A DNA stretch of 64,000 nucleotides from NCBI GenBank assembly GCA_025531455.1, contig JAMYHL010000047.1, positions 186,001 to 250,000 on the forward strand. Reading direction: 5' to 3'. The translations under genes were made by a program, and so were the position numbers. The notes beneath the pieces are model-generated. The model worked only from the letters and a program-made list of their open reading frames with translations, was not told where the DNA came from and did not search any database. Position 1 is the stretch's first letter, and each line of letters starts with the position of its first letter. Positions 1 to 9,730 of the stretch are shown one piece after another. Source of the DNA: Apiotrichum sp. Y4204. Lineage: Eukaryota > Basidiomycota > Tremellomycetes > Trichosporonales > Trichosporonaceae.

Positions 1-1365
1 GGACTCGCCCGGCTCGCCCATGGCCAATGGGCCATCGGTGCCTCAACTCATATAACCCCTTTGGGTGTTTGTGGTGACCGTCGATCCTCTACTTCCCCCC
101 TTGGCTTTCTGGGGTTACTCCGTGCTCCAGTGCCCCTTGGGCTGTTTGCCTGTCTGGGCGGACAAGCTTCTGGCCTGCAAGCATGCAATTACATGCACCC
201 ATGCAGCCACCACTACACCGAGCAACGAGTGGGCGTACAGTCTGATATAATCGCGGTGCGGTCATCGGAGCTGTGGTACGTTGTACCTGTTTCCCCCCCG
301 TGTCCTAGATGGGCTACGTAATCCGCCCATCCGTGTTTCATGTCACAACTACAGCTCGGGTCCTATGGCATGTTAGACCGGGGACCGGGGATCCGACGGA
401 GCTGCTCCGCTGATCTGCAGGATCGCAGGATCTGCATGCATGCAGATCCTGCGAAAGCACTCGACGGACAACAGTCCAGGAGTCTCGACCAACAGTAAAG
501 CGAGTAAAGACTTGATAAGAACAGAGGCCGGAAGGGACCAGAAGGGCAAACTTACCTTTCCTATGTGATTGCCTTCGGTATATGCTGTACCAGCTTGGTT
601 TCAGTCGTTCCGACAGCCCAATTGTAAGCCTTGGCCCACCAGCACTGGTTTTCTTGCAGCTTCCAGGATTTCAGAGCCGCTGGACCCCCCGGGTAAAAGA
701 CATGTCGCAACAACATCGCATAGGGCGTAGCATGCACATATGCATTGTGTGTGTCCCAGCATGTGCGGCGGCGGCGGGCTAAATAGTAATCAGAGTATCA
801 AGCCTTCCAGCTGCTAATCGGAGCCCATTAGCCTGTCATCTATTGATATCAGAATATCAGAATCAAGCTAATCAAGAGTCATTTATATATTCATTGTTAA
901 TACTTTAATTGGTGTCACGCGATTCCGCGGATCTGATCCGAGCGGCCGAGCGCTCGCGAGCGACGCAAGCTTGCATAAGGGCATGGGACTTGTGATATCG
1001 TGATAAACCTTATATCAGAAGCCATTTTCTATTCTCCGTATTTGTTGCCACCGCACTGGATTTGCTCGGCTCGGCTGCCTCTCGCCCCTGTAATTATGTT
1101 ATTAGTAGTAGCTCCCCCCCCCTCGCGGGGCACTGCAATCCGGGATAATCCGTCATCGCCATCGTGGGACATGCTTGCACCACTGGTGCATTGGGTGCAT
1201 CTCGTAGCACAGGAAACCACGACTACAATAAATAAATACGGCTCACGACATTCCATGTCTTGCAGCCAGCTTCATCATCCAACAACACAGTTTTCCACTC
1301 CTTCAAAACTCTTCCCATCTCTGGCTTACACACCCTTCCACTCGCCTACTCCCAGACGGTCCACC
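1..1365. other. Intergenic region at left edge
   Basis: No exon-like stretch with family similarity was seen on either strand. The region contains a short ATGGCC/GGCCAT hairpin near 20-35, the 32-bp perfect palindrome described separately at 423-454, an AT-rich stretch around 835-920, and the putative promoter and 5' leader of the ERV2-type gene that starts at 1366. Open frames here are short and have no recognisable protein features. Confidence 0.5.
423..454. repeat. 32-bp perfect palindrome
   Basis: Bases 423-438 (TCGCAGGATCTGCATG) are followed directly by their exact reverse complement at 439-454, with no spacer. A partial copy of the arm (GATCTGCAG) lies just upstream, ending at 420. The sequence could extrude a cruciform or bind a dimeric protein; neither can be told from sequence. 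It lies in non-coding DNA about 0.9 kb upstream of the nearest gene. Confidence 0.9.
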
Positions 1366-2578
1366 ATGCTGCACGTGCCCCGCTTCGCACGCTTGCTCAT
1401 CATCGCGCTCATCCTCGTAGTCGTCCCGAGCATCTACTTTTTCTACCCTGGCGACGGATATTATGAACGGTACAAGACAACAGGCCTGGATGCCGGGGGT
1501 ATCGACTCGGAGCACCTGCGTCCGAAAGTCCCGCCAACCATCGAGGACGAGGAGCCGCGTGACGTCCAATACGGAGTCGATGCCCAAAACTTGGCAAAGG
1601 AGCACCAGCAGGACTCAACCGCGGGTCAATTGGAGACGGAACACGTTCACGATGACAAGCACAGCACCGCTGTTGCTGCTGTGACCGACGTTTTGTCCGG
1701 CGGTGTCATCATGCCGCATCTCGGAAATGCGACTGCCAAGTGAGTTCAAGAGGCGAGACGGCCGCCCTAGGCGGATCGTGCCCGGACGGGGGTCAAAGGC
1801 GATTGTGTGCGTGGTGCCCGCATCACGTTCATGTCCCAATGACAACGGGCCGAGTCGATCCCTGACTCTCGATGAAGGCCGGAGCTCGAAGTGTGCCTTG
1901 GTCCCGCACTGCTTGTATCAGAGGGATTCTGACGACGATATTTCCTTCTCCATATGTGCTGACAACTTAGGGCCGAACTCGGACGAGGCACTTGGCGTTT
2001 CCTGCACCTCATGACTCTGCGTTACCCTGATGTGAGTTGGCCTTTGTGTTTCTCGATGAACATATCAGCTCTATCTCGCCCATCGTCTGGCGCGAGCGGA
2101 ATCCGGCTCCCAGTACCGGATGTGCAGCGTCATGCTCAATGCACGTTCCATCATCCTATCGGGAGCTCTTGCCACTGTCCACTCGGTCGTTTGTCGTCGC
2201 ACTTACTGACCGTAGAACCCCACACCCGACGACCGTGAAGCTCTCAAAAGCTTCTTCCACCTCTTCTCTCGCCTTTACCCCTGCGGTGAATGTGCGGCGC
2301 ACTTCCAGAAGATGCTCAAGCAGTACCCGCCACAGGTAAGTTTAGGACAGTCGGGTATTCTGACATGTTTTATGCCTCCATGATGATGGCGCTAACGCCA
2401 GACCAAATCTCGCAAATCCGCTTCCCTCTGGCTGTGCCACGTTCACAACATCGTCAATGAACGCCTGCACAAGCCTGAGTTTGATTGCCTCACTCTTGAC
2501 AAGACCTACGACTGCGGGTGTGGCAACGAAACAACTACTGCCAGCGCGGCGCCGAAGACTGCGGCGATTGGGGCATGA
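1366..2578 (+). CDS. ERV2: FAD-linked sulfhydryl oxidase, Erv2-type
   Basis: Predicted exons are 1366-1739, 1971-2031, 2216-2335 and 2402-2578, giving 243 aa. The ERV/ALR family oxidises thiol pairs with FAD and passes electrons to oxygen; Erv2 members act in the ER lumen in disulfide formation. Residues about 7-27 form a single hydrophobic segment, as expected for an ER signal anchor, followed by a polar linker. The catalytic domain begins LGRGTWRFLHLM and carries the active-site CGEC (Cys168/Cys171), the FAD-binding W..CHVHNIVN helix, and a C-terminal CGCG that would be the shuttle cysteine pair typical of Erv2. The N-terminal anchor favours ERV2 over the mitochondrial ERV1. The start is the first ATG in frame and places the anchor at the N-terminus. 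The gene converges on ATX1. Confidence 0.85.
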
Positions 2579-2889
2579 ACCATGCCGGCGTAGCGCCAAC
2601 CCTCCTTCATCATCAAACCACCCTCTTGAATGCAACACAGCGGACGCCGGCTGCAAGACCAGTCGCTGGCCCACTGGATCTTGCGTACGGACATTTCATA
2701 AACACAGCCCCCACTCCAACTCCGATCTTGCATGACAACTGACGCTGCGTATTTTGTATTCTATCATGTATTTTTGCAAGCCGGTGAGCTTTCCCCCACA
2801 GTGGTGTGCGAATTGTCCTCAATCAGAAGCCTTCAATAATTGAGTGCACACCATTCTATGCTCAATCATGATTCATCAATGCAAGTAGT
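2579..2889. other. Convergent intergenic region
   Basis: This 311-bp stretch holds the 3' ends of the ERV2-type gene (+) and ATX1 (-). No further gene or notable repeat was seen; it is AT-richer than the flanking coding sequence, as expected for 3' UTRs. Confidence 0.6.
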
Positions 2890-3466
2890 TTAGATAGCCG
2901 GGACAGGCTGGCCGGCGGCGATCTCCTCCTTGGATATGATCTCCTTGCCCGTCTTTGCGATCTTCTCCGTGATCGTCTCAAACGGCGGGAGCGAGGGGCC
3001 GTACACGACCACGCGCTGGGTCTCGAGCGAAACAGTGTAGCCGTTGGCTAGAGTAAGCGCTCGATCTTTGGGCCGGAAAGGGAGCGGGGAAACAAAATCG
3101 CTTGGTCACATAAGGTGAAGAGAGGTGCGCTGGACAAGCTTGGTACGTGCACAGTGGCTTTGTGCCAGATACAGCAGGGACAGATAGCCGCAGCATCGCG
3201 CTGAACACCTTGGCCAGAGCTGAACCACCTTCATCTGAATCGCAGAATCCATCTGCCGACCTATTCTGTGTGACCTGACTCGCCCCGTCCTCGGACAACA
3301 CTCACGAGCCTCAATGTTCTTCTTGAGCACGCGGTCAATCGCGCCCGAGCAGCCGCCGCACGTCATCTTCACGGTGTAGTTGTAAGCGGGGCCGGTGGTC
3401 TGCGGTGTGAGCGGGTGGGATGCGGGGAGAACGACAACGAATGTAGTTCCGCGTACTCACAGCCAT
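2890..3466 (-). CDS. ATX1: ATX1-type copper metallochaperone
   Basis: Exons, read on the minus strand, are 3461-3466, 3306-3399 and 2890-3047, giving 85 aa. Atx1 carries Cu(I) in the cytosol to the P-type ATPase Ccc2 of the trans-Golgi, which loads multicopper oxidases. The protein is a single HMA domain: the first strand YNYTVKM is followed by the metal-binding motif MTCGGC (Cys16, Cys19), and the second half has the TV.LETQRVVVYG strand pair and an ..ETITEKIAKTGKEI helix. The C-terminal extension (EEIAAGQPVPAI) makes it slightly longer than yeast Atx1. The first coding exon is only ATG GCT (6 nt), a common arrangement in intron-rich fungi; the donor directly follows it. Confidence 0.9.
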
Positions 3467-4356
3467 CGTGACAGTCGTTAAAATGCGGTAGATGAAAGTA
3501 GAAACAACAAGAGAAAGAGTTAGAGAAGGCGATGCGGTAAATCGCGCTGTCAGTCAACGCTAATATGACACACAGCCAAAGTGAGTGCTGGGTAAGCCGA
3601 GTGATGCAGATGCAGACACACGGACATTTGTTATTCTCCACCCAGCACGATGGCGTCAGAGTGGCGGATCGCAGGGTGCCCGGGACGGATATAGCCACGC
3701 TTATTTGCCTGGCACAGTCCGCCCTGTGCGCTCAAGTGGCGCGCACAGCTCATGCCAAGTGATGCAGCTGAGCTAGCTGAGGCCATTCTGCCAAGCACAG
3801 TAGCGAGCCTGCACAGACGGACGGATAGTTTTACACAGCTTACATTCTCTCCTGCTGTAAGCTGTACCCGGCTGTGCCTGCCAGCATCGTATGAAACTCG
3901 AAGCGTGGAGAAAACGAAACTCTCAGGGGAGACGCTGGCTACGGCGGAGAACATTAATCCTGACTCGCGGACTCGAGCACCGCCGCAATATGCTACCGAT
4001 GTATGTTATTGCGTTTTTGTGGTCCGTTGGCCGCCACTGGCGACTCCACCACATGTGTACCTCCAGGCGTCTGCACTCCTGTGTCCGGGCTCGGGGCCAA
4101 AGAAGACTAATCTACACACATACATAGACACGTTAAAAGGGTCGCCAGTGCTGTAATGGATAACATTATATGAATTGGAAGGGAACTCAGGCTATAGCGT
4201 ACACCGGGCGAGATGCGTGGGTGATGATGATCAAGTGGATGAAACTGTGGCGTACACGTACAGTACACACGCGTAAACAAACACCGCATAGCTTACAACA
4301 CCATGGTCCCCTCTTCCCTAGATGAGGTGTCCGCGACTGAAATGGTATTATGTCAC
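3467..4356. other. Intergenic region
   Basis: This is the putative promoter of ATX1 and the 3' flank of the cytochrome b5-domain gene, both on the minus strand. Several 60-135 codon open frames exist on both strands, but none has a recognisable domain or joins to a plausible spliced product. No RNA gene was recognised. Confidence 0.5.
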
Positions 4357-5360
4357 TCAGCCGCGGACGAGCATGCCGATCGCACACTCGGCAAGGAGAT
4401 GCTCGAGGTTGACCCAGGAATGGGTGAGCACTGGAATCAGCGATGGAACGGGGTGGTGCATTTTGGTCAAATGTCTGACGTCGCTGGTCCGGTGTCCGCA
4501 TGCACGTGTGCACATCACAGGGGACACTCACTGAATAGACGAGTCCCGTCCCGCCCTGCTACGCGCATCAACTCATCCTCGCCGCCAGGATGGAAGCGGA
4601 GGTATGGCGTGATGTTGTATACCACTCCGTTGAAGGCCGACCACGCATCGTCAGCGGACTTGTGCTGCGTGTGTCAGGGATATCAGAATGATGTGGGACC
4701 CTTCGACTCAGGGACACTTACCTTCTTCAGCTCCTCGACAGTGATCCGTCTAGGCCCACCCGCTCCGGTGCCGCGCAAATCGACGCCTGAGCGAGTGAGA
4801 CGTGCCCAGTCGAGCGCGCTGCACCCGGGCGCAAGCGCGACCTTGCCCTTCTTCTTGGGCGTCGCTGCAGGCTTGACCGTGAGAGTGGGAGCGAGGCCCG
4901 AGCGAGATGATGGAGCCGGCATGCCGCCACCAGGCTTGATGCCAAAATCGGGGCGTGTTGTCGTGCTTGGCGGCGGCGCCATGTTACCGAGCGGAATCGG
5001 GTCCGGGAGAATAGCAATATTGAGGTCCGAGGGCGGAGTCGACGGGGCCGAGTGTGTTGGCGACGGTGGCGCCAGGGCCAGAGCAGGTGCCGAAGCGGGT
5101 GGTGACGAAGTAGTCACAGTCGTCGGGGCAGAGGACCGTTGGGACGAGTTGGGGAGAGGAAACGGTGGCGGGATGTCAAGGTCCTCCTCGTCCTCAGCAT
5201 TCGCGCCGTCATCATGCTTCTCGTCCTTCTCGGCGTCGGCCGTCTTGTCCGCGGCCTTATCGGACCACAAGGGGATGGAAGGAAGGGATGAGAGGAGCTG
5301 TAAACAGGTGAGCACACGAGCATGAGTCTGGTATAACAGTTGTCAACCTACCCAGGACAT
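4357..5360 (-). CDS. Cytochrome b5-like heme-binding domain protein
   Basis: Exons on the minus strand are 5352-5360, 4722-5297, 4532-4664 and 4357-4430, giving 263 aa. The N-terminal about 150 residues are Pro/Ser-rich, with an acidic patch, and probably disordered. A basic PKKKGK precedes GCSALDWARLTRSG, the lead-in typical of fungal soluble cytochrome b5-domain proteins related to the b5 part of cytochrome b5 reductase 4 and to yeast Irc21. The b5 domain spans about 185-250 with axial heme ligands His220 (in HPGG) and His243 (in MLTHSWVN). It would carry one electron in sterol, fatty acid or other redox reactions; the partner is unknown. The start ATG-TCC-TGG exon is only 9 nt. A 340-codon open frame on the opposite strand is a shadow of this gene. 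Confidence 0.85.
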
Positions 5361-6072
5361 CTAGTCTATGTTTCTATGCCAAAACAGTGAGATTCAGAAT
5401 CTAGTGATCTAAGAAGAAAAAGAGCAGAATCAACAAACACAAGCGGGAGACGTTGACGCGTTGACGATTGATTGACTGGGATGACCTTGTTGCGTATCTG
5501 GTTGCCTCAATGCGCATCAGCAGGCCAGCGGCCAGCGGCCAACAATCCTTGCCTCTAGTAAATATTTGACTGACTAATGAAACAAGAGGTTACAGAGCAG
5601 AGACGGGATCAAACTACGGTCATTTAGGCATTCGAGCATTCAATAGCAAAACCCTTTCCAATCTCCAAATTTTTATTATAGCTTTTTATCTCCATGCATT
5701 ATAAGGGTTGCTAATGCCATCAAGCTAATAACTCACCAGTAGGGCGCAAGCTAAACTTCCAGCTTCCAGTAGTGGGATCAGCAATTGGTGGCAATTTGCC
5801 ACCCAAGCAACGCGAGACGCGTCTTGCCCTGATCGAGGATGGACAATTATAATCGACTCGGAATGGGACTGCTCATTCTGCTCATCATCCATTGTGGATA
5901 TTGTGGCCCTTTGGTAACGGCGGGGAACTAGGATACATAAAATGCTCAACCCGACCAAAACAATGCTAGAAAACAAAACGAAGTATAATGAAGAAGAACG
6001 AAGGTCTGGAGACCAATGCGACCATTGTGACAATCGCAGACAAGGTCATCGTGCCAGGAGGTGACTCAAAGC
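5361..6072. other. AT-rich intergenic region
   Basis: This lies between the start of the cytochrome b5-domain gene and the stop codon of histone H3, both on the minus strand. It is visibly AT-rich, especially 5380-5720, and holds the promoter of the former and the 3' UTR of H3. No additional gene was seen. Confidence 0.55.
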
Positions 6073-6654
<582 letters not shown>

Positions 6655-6661
6655 TCAGCTG

Positions 6662-6669
6662 TTTATATA
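6662..6669 (-). promoter_or_regulatory. TATA box of histone H3
   Basis: Read on the minus strand the sequence is TATATAAA, located about 140 bp upstream of the H3 start codon. Canonical TATA elements are typical of highly and periodically expressed histone genes. No direct evidence for the transcription start is available. Confidence 0.6.
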
Positions 6670-6842
6670 TCTTATTTTGAGGGGAGCCGGGGTAAAGCGG
6701 CCACTGTTGGCTGCATGCGCCACACACTGCCGAGTGCGGTGCGGGCTCCCTGTGGGATGGGGAGCAACCATCTTGTGTTGATTTCAGATGGTCAGAAGAG
6801 AAAACAACGGCGACTTGGAGAACGCATGATATCACCGATAAA

Positions 6843-6852
6843 GTCACGTGAC
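6843..6852. promoter_or_regulatory. E-box palindrome GTCACGTGAC
   Basis: A perfect 10-bp palindrome around CACGTG, the core site of fungal bHLH factors such as Cbf1. A second copy, GTCACGTGA, lies at 7022-7030. They sit about 0.32 and 0.5 kb upstream of the H3 ATG, in a region that could serve either flanking gene. Function is inferred from the motif only. Confidence 0.4.
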
Positions 6853-8162
6853 TGGTTGATCGGACTTGATTCATGATCTGGATAGCCAATGAGAACGGTC
6901 CAGTCACGGGCATTAGTGATGCACGCACACACCAAAAGCACCAAAGCACCAAAGCTCTCTCTTGATCTCTAATAACAGATACTCAGGATTTGGACAGTTA
7001 TGCTGTTGATCCTCCAGGTCAGTCACGTGAGCTCATCTATAGTCCTTGCGCGGCCTTGCGTCCTTGCGTCCTCAAGTGCATCAAGTGCAATCTGCATCAA
7101 GTGCAATCTTGTCAATCTCTCATACTTCATACCTCATCTTTGTTCTCTGAATCTCTGAATCTCAGATTCTCACTTGCCATTCCTTGAACGCGCCAACACA
7201 CAGGGCATACATATTTTATACGTTCATACATCATCACTTTGATGAGACCAGTTTCCTCTCCACACAGCCGCGCAGCCGCGTACAGCCGACCCCGACACGC
7301 GTTGCATCCGCTAATCAGTATCCGAGCATCGAGGGCTAGCCAGCCAGCCAGTGCGCAAGTTCACAACAGCCCACAAGGCGTGTATGTTTGCGTGTAGAAA
7401 TTGCACACCTTTTACCGCCGTTTCCCTGGCAAGGAGTGAACAGAAGATGGTCCACGGTGCTGCTATCATGTTATCACCCTCTGATTTTCGGGTTGTATGA
7501 GCTGGAGTCTCGCCAGCAAGTGTCACAGCAGCATGGATATCACCGCCACAGCGATGAGTGTGGGCTTCGTGGACAGCTGGACAGGATCGTGTGCGAGCCT
7601 GCCATCTGGGGATCCATTCAATGTAAACCTGGGAATGCTTATTGTCTTATCGACCGTCCGGCCGTCAGAGAACTGTACCCACTGGCCACGGGTTCACGCC
7701 GGCTGGCAATAGTTCGTGGCGGCTGCCGGGCATTTTCACCGTGGCTCTGAGGGAGTTGAGCTGTTGGTGATGTTGCGCTGTAGGTTCCTTTGCGCCTTGC
7801 TGTATGCATCTGTCTTGATCTTTGGGTTTGCCCCTTTCTTGTATCGCTGCATGCATGCATTCTATCACTGCAGGCTGCAGGGTGCAGGCTGCAGGGTCAC
7901 CATTGCAGCAGCGGCGGCGGTGTCATCATGTTACCACACCACATCCTGAAATCCTCCGAGGTCTCCAACTGATCCACTGCCCTGGTGCCATCCGCCACAT
8001 CCCGAAACGCCGCAATTCCGCCACCGGGCCTCAGCTCCAGAGCGTCCTCCCCACCACCTCTTGTCGCTCCGCCAGTGATGTTCGCCAGGTTACATGCATT
8101 ACATAGCGTCGTCGTGATCATTGTGACCGAGTCCACCACTTGTCGACACCACTCCGCCCACC

Positions 8163-9312
8163 ATGACCGCCCCGGCTACGCCCACAGTATTCACAGCCGC
8201 CCACCGGTGAGTGCTGATTACACGCGCAAATGAACTGTCCGACCGACCTTGTCCGCGATCGTAACACGACAGCTCCGCGCAATTACTGACATAGGTTCCG
8301 ATTTCACTATCCGCGCGTTCACGTTCACGTTCTCCCCCTTCATACCTCCCGTGTGCCCCGATGTCCCCGTTCGCTACCTGATTTTCGCGAACGATATGAT
8401 CGCGACCGTGTCCCCAATTGTCATTCCCTTGCGATCTCCCATCGCATTCCACATCTTCCAGGCTCTACGTCAAGTCGCTGTACCGGCGCTTCCTGAACAA
8501 CTCGCTCAACTGGTACATCCGCCGCGATCTCTGGCGTCAGAAGGCGATTGAAATTCGTGCCGAGTTTGAGCGTAACCGGTGCGTATCATCAATCCGGGCA
8601 GATAGGACATGGAGGGAGACTCGACCGTGGATCAACCCTTGCATTTGCGTGAACCGGTCCTGGAAACGATATGTCAGGGGATCGAGTCGCGGGAGCTGCG
8701 AGCTACGATCTCTGCATTGTCTACTTTGTTTCGCGTTCCTACTCGGACGTTTGATCATTGGGAGCACCACTCTTCTGGGTTGTTAGAGACGGGCTCTTAC
8801 TCCATCACGTCATTGTGGCCACTTGCGTACGAACTGCTTTGATCCTTCAGCTGGCCTACTGCCTCCTGCATGTTGCTCTCTGTGTCTCTCGCTGGGCTCC
8901 TCTCGAATGTCTTTCTCTCTTCGACTCTTGCCCTCTGCTAACCTTCAGCAACATCACCGACCCCCGCGCACTTGCCCTTGTTCTTGAGCAGGCCGAGGCC
9001 AAGCTTGCCAAGGAGCAGCACCCGGACCCCTACAGGCGTAAGTTTACCGCATGGTTGCTGATGAGATTAGAGCTGACATTTCTAGCACCTCTCTTCCCCG
9101 ACGGTACCAAGTGGTGCGTAACTTTGTGCAGCAGGGGTTGGGGTTGTTGGCGCGATGGTGGCTGCATTCATGACTCTAATGACGGTACTAACTCTGTTTT
9201 CCAGGGAGCGCAACCTTCCTGTAAGTGTGTTCGATTTGTGGTCCTTCAGTCGATGTGATCAGGCTGACATCTTTCACAGCCTCCTATGTTCAACGGCGAG
9301 GCGCATCACTAG
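8163..9312 (+). CDS. Mitochondrial complex I subunit NDUFB9 (B22, LYR family)
   Basis: Exons are 8163-8206, 8462-8578, 8949-9037, 9086-9113, 9205-9220 and 9280-9312, giving 108 aa. The protein has the LYR-motif helix RLYVKSLYRRFLNN (LYR at 21-23), then NWYIRRDLWRQKAIEIRAEFERNRNITDP, and ends with PDGTKWERNLPPPMFNGE, matching the order of conserved blocks in NDUFB9, an accessory subunit of the membrane arm of NADH:ubiquinone oxidoreductase that binds the mitochondrial acyl carrier protein. The short length suits fungal members. Six exons for about 110 residues, one of only 16 nt, show how intron-dense this genome is. Presence of complex I separates this organism from Saccharomyces-type yeasts. 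Confidence 0.85.
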
Positions 9313-9730
9313 AAGCACATGTTCTGTATCATCCGGTGGGAATGCATGGCGTAACGGCAGTCAGCTGAAATTGTTAACATTTGCTACATACATATGCGCG
9401 GGATGCGGTGTGTCTTATCTAGTCGGAACTGGGGGTTTTTGTCGTGGTGGATGTTGATCAGGTTGGGAATCAAGTGTCCCGAGTGCTACAATAGGATTTG
9501 CAGCCATTCTGTGTGGGCATGGATTTAACAGAGATTCGAACTCTGGGGCCCCGCAACCCGGGTTGTTGCAGCTGGCGCACTGACCGCACCGGATCACTGG
9601 CAGCGACGGAAAGAAGGGCCAATTGAGCCAACTATGACGACGATTCACATCTCAGTCCCAAAGAACACCGCAACCTCCTCCTCTCCAGCATCTTCTCGAC
9701 CACCATTCATCACCTATCCCTCCCACCACC
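9313..9730. other. Intergenic region
   Basis: This holds the 3' UTR of NDUFB9 and the short promoter of the WDR7 homologue. A T-arm-like sequence (minus strand, 9529-9546) was examined as a tRNA candidate and rejected. No other feature was seen. Confidence 0.5.

Noticed and set aside
4303..5325. 340-codon open frame on the plus strand
   Set aside because: It lies opposite the cytochrome b5-domain gene, whose biased codons create a stop-free antisense frame; the plus-strand product has no domain and its frame crosses the real gene's introns.
7497..7712. 71-codon plus-strand open frame between H3 and NDUFB9
   Set aside because: Reads acceptably as protein but has no family match, no splice partner and no codon bias like the neighbours; kept only as a note in the gap entry.
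9529..9546. tRNA-like T-arm (minus strand, CAGAGTTCGAATCTCTG)
   Set aside because: The T-arm is convincing, but the upstream candidate anticodon loop has no U33 and the acceptor arms do not pair, so no cloverleaf can be drawn. A tRNA-derived relic remains possible.
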